From Xanthoparmelia taractica (Eukaryota > Ascomycota > Lecanoromycetes > Lecanorales > Parmeliaceae), in NCBI GenBank assembly GCA_033085395.1, contig JANQBS010000044.1, positions 124,001-188,000 of the forward strand: a DNA stretch of 64,000 bases. The letters run 5' to 3'. Made by a program: the position numbers and the translations under genes. Shown here in pieces: positions 56,707 to 64,000 of this stretch. Below the pieces are notes generated by a model, which searched no databases, had not been told where the DNA came from, and was given only the letters and a program-made list of their open reading frames with translations. Position 1 is the first letter of the stretch; every line of letters begins with the position of its first letter.

Positions 56707-59443
56707 TTATAGCCCAAAATCTCCGTCAAGCCCATCTAGTCCTGGCATTGCTAACCCACGGAAGTCTGCCCCCATGTCACAGCTACTTAATTCCTCACCA
56801 CTTGTGAGGTCTTCTTCAGAAAAGCTTATACGGCCTTGCAAAGCGTCTGGCTGGTTGCCCACACCTGAATGTAAACTCCAGATATCGGAACACCAACCCA
56901 AATCGGCAGAAGGAGGTGGCGAGACGTACGACGAGAATACATCCTCGGAAGGAAAGAGACTGTCCAATGTAGGCTGCATTTGCGGAGGTGCGAGATCGGG
57001 TGTCGTATACTGCTGGCTTGAGCTCGGAGACATGTTATTCGGGCTTGGCGTGGGATCGTTGAAAGAAAGGTAATCGAGATTCGGCGGCCCCGTGGAAAGG
57101 GTTTGCTGCGCAGACTGTGAGGTAGTGGTGCGCCGCGAGCATACATGCGGAGGCATTGAGTCAGATACTGAGGAAACACTATTCTGGCTGGTGCTACTAT
57201 CGTAGCATGAGAGCTGCCCTGTGGGCAGGGATGGGGCAGTAGAACGACGTCCGCTGCTGCTTTCTATTTTCATGACCGGCACATTCCCGGTTGAAAAGCG
57301 TGAAGCTATGTTTTGGAGTTTGCGAGCTGACTTTGTAGACTCCTTCGGAGCAGCCATACTTTTCTCAGATTTCCGTCTTCCTGCAGTGTCGTCTAAGCCT
57401 CGAGGGCCTTTCTGGATCCTTTCAGAGCTGATGATTGCGCAGGTAATTCTTTTGAACTCAGCGGCACCCGTTGCTGCATTGCGCTCAAGTATCTCGGCAA
57501 CAGAGCACAGAAGTCTTTGGCTGTCTTGAATTAGTTTGCCCCTGCAATCAAGATCGAGGCCTTGGAAGAGCAAGCCAAATCCTGCGAGCAGTAATAGCTC
57601 ATTCTTGTTTAGACAGAATGAAAAGCTCATTCTGCGTTCTTCAAGCAGTAGAACAATCTGAATAATATGTTTGCTCGATTGGGCAAGAGCGACAACTGAG
57701 GGTGAAGCCTTATTACCGAGGCTGGAACCTACTGCCGGCCGATGGATGAGAGAGCGAACATAATGATAGGCGAGAGACTAGTTCAGCCAGTCAGCAACAG
57801 ACTTTGAATACTGGCGTCGCGCAATATACCAATAGAGGTGATCTACTGCCGACGACGTTGGTGCTGGGTTTTTCCTGAATGAAGTGTAGTCGAAGATGCG
57901 GCGCAAGGCTTCCAAGCCAAACGTCGAGCTCATCATTGAGTGCAGCAATCTTTTGGAGGGACAAATCATGGGTTGAAGCTGCAGGGTAATTGTCTTCCAA
58001 AACCTTAGACATAATGCGCGCTATACGGAAAAGGGCCAGGGCGCTGGACACTCTCGTAGATTCGCCAGGTAATGTTGACTGGAAACCTCGCTCGGAGATA
58101 TTCTCATCGTCGACATCGGCGGGGTATTCTGCGTAAATATCGCTTTCGTTGAGCAGTTTCGGAAGCCCAAGCAAAGCAGCCGAGAAGCTGCAAGGACTTA
58201 GTACTAGGGCGTAGGACAAGACCTCTATCTTGCTTACCAGTCCAATGTATACAGAGTCCAGAATACTTTCTTCCTCGTTTCACTTGTCAACGCGCCCAAA
58301 GAAAAGCGCTTCTGGCTTTGGTGAAGCCCAAGGCGATGTGAGAGGCTTATTGCCATGCCCTTGTAATGCAAAAGCTTGCTGTAGTCGGCCTTTGCAATAC
58401 AGTATATCTGGGCAAGGATAAGGCACTGTAGTGTAGGCAGAGTGTTTTCTACCAGCACAGCGTCCAATGCCGCCTGCCATTGCATTTCAAACCCTTGAGC
58501 ATTCTGTTTGTTCCACTAGATGAACTTTAGCATTCATTGGTCGGACCTTCCCTCCTTACGTGATGCTTACTTCGGCAGATAGCGCTGCAATACCAAAGAT
58601 GAGATTCAAATTCGCCAGAGAATGGTTGTCCATGACGCTTTCCGGTTCAGTCACGTAGTCGGCGTACGCTTTCAATATAGTCGGTCGATGTACGACAGGG
58701 AAGAGAGGAGCCCACTCCTGGAAGAAGATATTGATCATCTGATCTGAGACCATTCGGGAAGGGACTCTCGAAGCAATGTAAGTAGAGGACCTCTTTGTGG
58801 AAGGCTTGTCCTTCTTCCTCGTCGCGAAGAAGACTTCAGTCTTGAACTCGCTGCATGGCTTCCCGGACTCCTGAACTTTGGCTCTGAAAGTGTCTATGAG
58901 GATTAGTGGAGGCCCAAGCTGTGCTGAGCACAAGGTCTACCCACCAACAAAGGATCTCCCGCTTGATGCACCCATGAAATAGGAATCAGATTCTTCTCCA
59001 TCTAGGAGGCAGGGTGACTGCTGAACCCTGAAGGTGTCTTCTTTCAGGGTAGATGGATCGATGTTGCCCTCCACAGCGGGCAAATCGGGCGAGGTTGAGG
59101 GCGTACTCGAGGGCCGTGTGAGGGATGGCGAGTTGGAATGAATCCTTGACAAGATGTCAATCTTCTCATCCTTCTCGTCAAGCAGATCCTTCAATTCCTT
59201 GACTTCTGTTTCGAGAGCGCGCACTCTTTCTTCCAAGGATTCGGTGTAGCCCCTGGGGAATGCTCGGCGACTGAGCTTGTCACTGGTCCTGCAAGCGAAT
59301 CCGACATTGGCACATTGTGAGCAGCATGGTGTAATACCATCGCATCGTATCTTCTTGCTGCGGCATCTGTCGCAAGCCTGGGCGATTCTACTCTGCGCAC
59401 TCGTACCCACCTTGATCACCTTCATGGGGAGTATGCCTGGCAT
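56707..59443 (-). CDS. facB: FacB/CAT8-type Zn2Cys6 activator of C2-carbon metabolism
   Basis: Five exons: 59443-58941, 58883-58571, 58503-58238, 58187-57830 and 57777-56707, giving 836 residues (Aspergillus FacB is about 867). The binuclear zinc cluster uses Cys24, 27, 34, 41, 44 and 51 ([18 protein letters not shown]). It is followed by the linker [20 protein letters not shown] and a coiled coil ([20 protein letters not shown]), a combination I recognise from FacB and Cat8. The middle homology domain (about 220-520) includes [10 protein letters not shown] and [16 protein letters not shown], the latter created across an intron. The C-terminus is acidic, Ser/Pro-rich and ends [11 protein letters not shown], probably the activation domain. 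Family knowledge: FacB/Cat8 switches on acetate use, glyoxylate cycle and gluconeogenic genes. Confidence 0.82.
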
Positions 59444-60457
59444 GATGGCTATCTATCCGTTCGTCCGTGATTGGGTAGTTTTGGATATAAAGGATGGGTC
59501 TAAGTGATGTATGGACGCGTTAATGAAGCCACGATGCTGCTGAAGGAACAAGAGTAGGATTACTGAGGTTGAGGTATACCGCGTTACAATTGTGGGGTTC
59601 GAGAGACGGGAGGGACGATGAGGTCAATCTGATAACCCAGCACGCCCAGTTATTCCTAGCAGAATGAACTAAGAGGAAACAAATTAAGTAAAGCAACACT
59701 AGATCTTTCCGGCAAGAGTTCAGGATATACGAAATACACAACACGAAAATACACATCCACAGCTTTCGGGCATTTGTAGGCTCTAGAAGGAGTCTAACAA
59801 TTCCAACCCCTTTTTATTTCTCCAACCGTCCCATTTTCTTTATAAAGCGACTGGACTTTTCTCTCCGCCTCGTTGCTGCTAGCTCGGACGATTATCATGC
59901 ATAAAAGTATACTAACCGAGGTTGGTTAGGTGGAAGTAAACTAGGCTTAATCATCCCTTGGCCTTTTCTTAGCGTCCGACCTACCAATCAAAAGAGAAAT
60001 GCGGGGAAATTATGTCAGCCAATCAACCACTCTTTTTAGTACTTCGTACATCTTACTGGTGGTACAACCTTGTGACAAAGTGCCCGACTGACTGACTTCA
60101 ACCAAACACCTATTCTTCTCCAAAACCTTGCCAAGGGATCAATGCGTTCACATTGGGACCTCACTAAAGTAAAAGTAAGCCGCAACAATATCCTTATTAT
60201 TATTAGTGCCTCATACGTCAACGCCCAGCATTCCATTTCTTCGTTTCGCCGGCAGTGTAGCAAAGTGCTGCGGCATCTATCAAGTGCCGTCCGTCAACAA
60301 GCTTTTTACTATATTGTAAAAAAAAGTTGCCAATTCTCGACCACTCCTTCAAGAAAAGTCGTCTTCCGAAACGCCCGCATCCTCGGTAATGGTGCTGCCA
60401 AGATACTGCTCAACGACAGGTGACTCGACTAACTGACATTTCTGGCGGTCAAACACA
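59444..60457. other. intergenic DNA
   Basis: Upstream region of the FacB-like gene and 3' flank of the SET gene. Nothing else supportable. Confidence 0.5.
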
Positions 60458-61898
60458 TTAGTGAACGCCCACTTCTTCCTTGCACTGCTCCAAGAATACC
60501 TTGGCCTCAAAATCCCCGTAAGCGTGCAGTAACAAGGCCTCTTCTAATTCCCGCAAGTGCATTGCATTCCCACCAATGTCATTATCCATCTCCACAGTGG
60601 TCAAAATTTCTTCAACAGATTTCCTGCTGCCCTCCAGCCTGAGGAGCTGTTGTTCGACGCGGTCCTGAAGCGTTGTGATTGCTCGCAATTCGAACACATC
60701 CCACAACGGTTCTACCTTCAGCAGCACAACCAGATTCGACATGTCTGTAATCTCCTCACCTTTCCAGGAAGCCTGCAGCTCCCTTTCACCATCGTTGTTC
60801 TGCAAGAGCTTGAAATCAAGGCCATCTTCTTCGTTGATACAAAACAGCCAAATGAAGGAGGACTCCCAGGCTGTGGAGTCTCCATGAAGAAAAAGGCGAA
60901 AGCCTGGTGCTGATTGGGCAACGGCTTTCTTTGCGAGCTTCAAAGGATCATCATCCGGAATGTCAAGGTCAAGAAAAAGCTCTCGGGCGGACTTCACAGT
61001 GGACTCGATAAATCCATAAGAAAACAGCATTTCGCAAGCACCTTTCTCGTCTCCGTACGTGATTGTAACCTCGTCATTCGGAGCCAAGTTCTGATTTTCT
61101 CGAAGGACAAGAACAGCATTGCCGTTGCTGTCAGTCTCATACAAGGCACTGGTACTGTCACCCGAAGCATGGTTAGCCATGTCAATGCAGGGGACCATAG
61201 AATGTCCGGTGCCAGGCAAGTCTAAAGCCCGAGATCTATACATGGCATCGATGTGTTTCCAGTCGTTCAAAGTTAATGTACCGTTGTCTGCGTCCCACCA
61301 ATATTTCTGACACCAATCGATAGATGAGGTCTCCTCTTTCAAAGAAGAAAACTCCCGATCTAAGCTGTTCAATTTCGCACTCAGAGCCGCTTCAAGAGAA
61401 GTTCCAGTGACTAATGCTCGTTCGCTCTCATTCCAAAACGTGGGCAAGGCGACCCTTCTTGGAAGAAACTTCACGTATTCGCTGAAGGGATTCGAGACGC
61501 CTATGCTGCCTCCAGAGGCACCATGAGTCATTTGCAGAAGCAAGAATATCAGAATGGCTCCCCTTGCTGTCTGACACCCATTAGTTCACGTTCATGGCCT
61601 CTGAATATTTCACCGAAGCTTTCGGGCTAGATACCCTTGAGTAGTCCCCAGTAGCTTCGAGAGTCTGGCGTAGATGCTTGTCTGACTTAGCATACAACCA
61701 TACATTTTCGAGAGATAGGACGAGGTCATTTGGGATTGTCATCAGTAAAGGGTTGTTTATTGAGATCTCTGCAGTCGCAACTAAGCCTGAGCCCCTGTTC
61801 CCTTGTAAAGTTATGACCGAAACGCCATTGACTTCGACATTGTTCAATTGAGCCCAAGCACCTAATTTATCAATGGGCAATGTTTCTCGATACATCAT
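60458..61898 (-). CDS. SET-domain protein methyltransferase (SETD6/RLSMT type)
   Basis: Two exons, 61898-61635 and 61570-60458, giving 458 residues. The SET domain is split as in the Rubisco-methyltransferase-like class. The N-terminal part has VITLQGNRGSGLVATAEISI (AdoMet-site entrance). After the intron comes a long helical insert, then SMVPCIDMANHASGDSTSAL (NH motif) and NDEVTITYGDEKGACEMLFS with the catalytic tyrosine in ITYGD. A helical C-terminal Rubisco-substrate-binding-like domain covers about 290-455. The first ATG (61898) begins MMYRETLPIDKLGAWAQLNN. Family knowledge: such enzymes methylate lysines of ribosomal or other non-histone proteins; the target here is unknown. Confidence 0.83.
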
Positions 61899-62131
61899 CA
61901 AATTTCTACACAAAGAGTGAGTTTGGAAATAGACCAAAGGGATGGAGTTCGGATAAACCTCGGCACCAGTCTCTATTTACTGTTTTGCCGAAGTTGCTGA
62001 TGACGGCATTGGACAACATTTGGTCATACCCGAAAATGCCGTTCACTCGTGCTCTGTACAACTCGATCATACTCGATTAGACGTCTCCAAGCTCCTCATA
62101 TGTGACCTACAATCACCCATTCTATCTAAGT

Positions 62132-62565
62132 ATGTCTGCTCTCCGTTCCTCCGTTCTTGCCCAGACGCTCCTCCACACGACTTCCAGCTCTTCCCCTCGA
62201 TCCCTCTCTTACCTCACCCAACTTCGCTTCGCCTCTGGCACATCAGACTGGTCGGGCCGCCAGCCTGAGGAGCACGTCTCAAATCGAAAAGATGAGCTAG
62301 ATGTGTTTTCGGGGGCCTCGCAGTCAGGGAAAAGAGAAAGAGCTGGGGACAACGAGAACGACAGTTCGGCGACGACTGAAAAAGATTCAGGTAACCAGAA
62401 CCAGCAGGCCAAGAAAGATCATCCAGAGGCACCAGGACCAGTGATTGGGATGAATGACGAGAGGGGTCAAGTAAGTTCACGACCCATAATCCTGATAGGG
62501 AGCAGGGCTGTCAATTGGGTACGAGAAGTGTGCTGACGATTGAGTAGATGGGACACAAGAAATAG
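62132..62565 (+). CDS. small protein, possibly mitochondrial, unknown function
   Basis: Two exons, 62132-62470 and a terminal 18-nt exon 62548-62565, giving 118 residues. The first 35 residues are rich in Ser, Arg and Leu with no acids (SVLAQTLLHTTSSSSPRSLS then LTQLRFASG), a typical mitochondrial presequence. The remainder is highly polar (RKDELDVFSGASQSGKRERA) and disordered. The last exon adds MGHKK and a stop; the intron has good borders (GTAAGT and TGAGTAG). I do not recognise a family. It is divergent from the SET gene; the two starts are 233 bp apart and may share a promoter. Confidence 0.6.
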
Positions 62566-62907
62566 GGCAGATCAGTAGGGCCTTAACTATGGTTGTATGG
62601 GTGACTGTTCTTGCGTTGCGTTGCATACATTGGCGTCTATCGGCACGTCAAGTTTGGGTGTCGAGGAAGGGATTCCGCCTGGGGTGCACAATCAAGACAA
62701 TCTTGTCTACCCAAGGTCTTTGAGTATGTAGATACAAAGTCCTAGAGTTATAGCCAATATGAAAACCGCAAACGTGTAACAACTTCGGCGCTGAGACGAA
62801 TACTCAAAGATGAGTACGGTATAGACACGAGACTTACGCTGCAGCCCTACGGAGCCAAAATTTGTCGACATGTAATTGTGGACTGTAATGGGTCCTGAGA
62901 GACGACA

Positions 62908-64000
62908 ATGCCTCAAGACCCACTCATAGGTCTTGTCGGGAAACCATCATCTGGCAAGTCCACCACTTTGAACAGGTATGTCGGCTGTCAGTCCCGTCCG
63001 TATAATATGTTCTGATCGCTCGTGATCATACTTAGCCTCACAGACGCGAGCTCCAAAGTCGGCAAGTCCACAAAATTGTCCATTCGACCAAGGTCTGGGA
63101 CTGACTAGGAGATACAGGAAATTTTCCGTAAGACATCTACTTTTCATCGCCAAAAATCACGTACTCATTCCGCCTAGTTTCACGACAATAGATCCTCAGC
63201 GAGCAATAGGATACCTTCAGATATCCTGTGCCTGCGCCCGATATAATGTTTCGGATCGCTGCAAACCCAACTATGGTGCTTGCGTGGAAGGAAAGCGTTC
63301 AGTGCCAATCGAACTACTAGATGTCGCTGGGTTGGTGCCTGGCGCACATGAAGGAAAAGGGCTCGGGAATAAGTTTCTGGACGACCTGAGACATGCAGAC
63401 GCCTTGATACATGTTGTCGATGTCAGTGGGACTACGGATGCAGAAGGTAGTGTTGGTTCAGGCCGAATTTCCTCGAAAGGATCAGAATGGCTGATGCGCC
63501 TGGGTTTCAGGAAAGGCGACGAGGGGGTACGATCCATCACAAGATATTGTATGGCTTAGATCGGAAGTTGTAAGATGGATACAAGGAAATTTGATGGAGA
63601 AGTGGTGCGTATCAGGTTTTCAAAGCTTCTCATTACCGAAGCTAATGTTCACTCAGGGACTCTATCAAACGTCGCCATGTGGCCATCAGTATGCCACAAC
63701 AGCCGCTGGTGCTTCTATCCTGCTGACTACCGAAGAGGCGAACCCTGTCGAGACGCTCCAGAATCAGTTTTCTGGCTATGGGAGCACACCGCAAACCGTT
63801 GCCTGCACCCTGGACCGCTTAAAAATCAAGGAGCCGCTTGAACACTGGTCACCTGACACCATTTCCTCTGTCGTCAATGCCTTCACCGATGAGAAATTCC
63901 CTACTGTTTTGGCATTGAACAAAATCGATCACCCAGACGCTGACAAGAACATATCGAAAATTGCGAAGATGCAAGATCCACAATCGATAGTCCTGTGCTC
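62908..64000 (+). CDS. Obg/YchF-like GTP-binding protein, cut by the right edge
   Basis: Exons 62908-62975, 63036-63061, 63118-63127 (10 nt), 63178-63446, 63511-63604, 63657-63688 and 63736 to beyond 64000, all in phase. The first exon holds the Walker A/G1 motif [11 protein letters not shown]. The micro-exon completes KVGNFPFTTIDPQ (switch I/G2). G3 is [20 protein letters not shown], and G4 ALNKIDHP lies near the right edge. The extra [20 protein letters not shown] block marks the archaeal/eukaryotic YchF-like branch, to which I believe an uncharacterised fission-yeast GTPase belongs, rather than OLA1. The intron at 63062 has a GC donor (GCAAGT) with an AG acceptor. Function is unknown; relatives are tied to translation. 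Confidence 0.85.

Noticed and set aside
1..64000. CRISPR arrays, bacterial operons, rRNA or tRNA genes
   Set aside because: No regularly spaced repeats, no cloverleaf with a GTTCRANNC-type box in proper context, and the gene structure is eukaryotic throughout.

Overview
The window is nuclear DNA of a filamentous ascomycete (Pezizomycotina). The evidence is short spliceosomal introns (mostly 50-110 nt, GT-AG with CTRAC-like branch sites), single-gene transcription units on both strands, fungal-only families (FacB/CAT8-type and other Zn2Cys6 regulators, NIS1-type secreted protein, fungal rhodopsin-domain membrane protein, PHO85 kinase, SAC7-like RhoGAP) and serine/proline-rich low-complexity proteins. 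The class cannot be fixed from the sequence alone. The NIS1-like protein suggests, but does not prove, a plant-associated life style.

Layout. 0-11 kb is gene-poor accessory-looking DNA: the edge of a minus-strand gene, a 594-bp non-autonomous hAT-like transposon with an 8-bp target duplication (3463-4056), an AYR1-like reductase, a rhodopsin-domain membrane protein and a decayed FAD monooxygenase. 11-24 kb holds an AN1 zinc-finger protein, a PGC1-like phosphodiesterase, a long empty stretch, TIM9, an unrecognised two-exon gene, a SAC7-like RhoGAP and the NIS1-like secreted protein. 24-42 kb holds a GPI-type Ser/Thr-rich protein, a solitary class I terpene synthase, the BMT6 rRNA methyltransferase, two tandem hydrophilic disordered proteins, NHP2, prohibitin PHB1, a Ser/Pro-rich protein and a CECR5-type HAD hydrolase. 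42-46 kb is a graveyard: a broken NAD-binding 6-phosphogluconate-dehydrogenase-like gene and, converging on it, a Zn2Cys6 regulator whose first third is open and whose remainder has decayed by frameshifts. 46-64 kb is a conserved core: a 1550-residue protein with a C-terminal methyltransferase-like domain, THO1, the PHO85 kinase, a FacB/CAT8 regulator, a SET-domain methyltransferase, a small possibly mitochondrial protein and an Obg/YchF-like GTPase cut by the right edge.

There are no operons, and most genes are independent housekeeping units: mitochondrial import and inner membrane (TIM9, PHB1), ribosome and snoRNP biogenesis (BMT6, NHP2), lipid metabolism (AYR1, PGC1-like), nutrient control (PHO85, FacB) and Rho signalling. 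I found no clustered secondary-metabolism pathway around the terpene synthase. The most notable items are the hAT-type miniature element, the two adjacent pseudogenes, the NIS1-like secreted protein, the solitary terpene synthase, and the GTPase gene with a GC-AG intron followed by a 10-nt exon. Exon borders were derived by hand from frame, splice consensus and family continuity; none is backed by transcript data.
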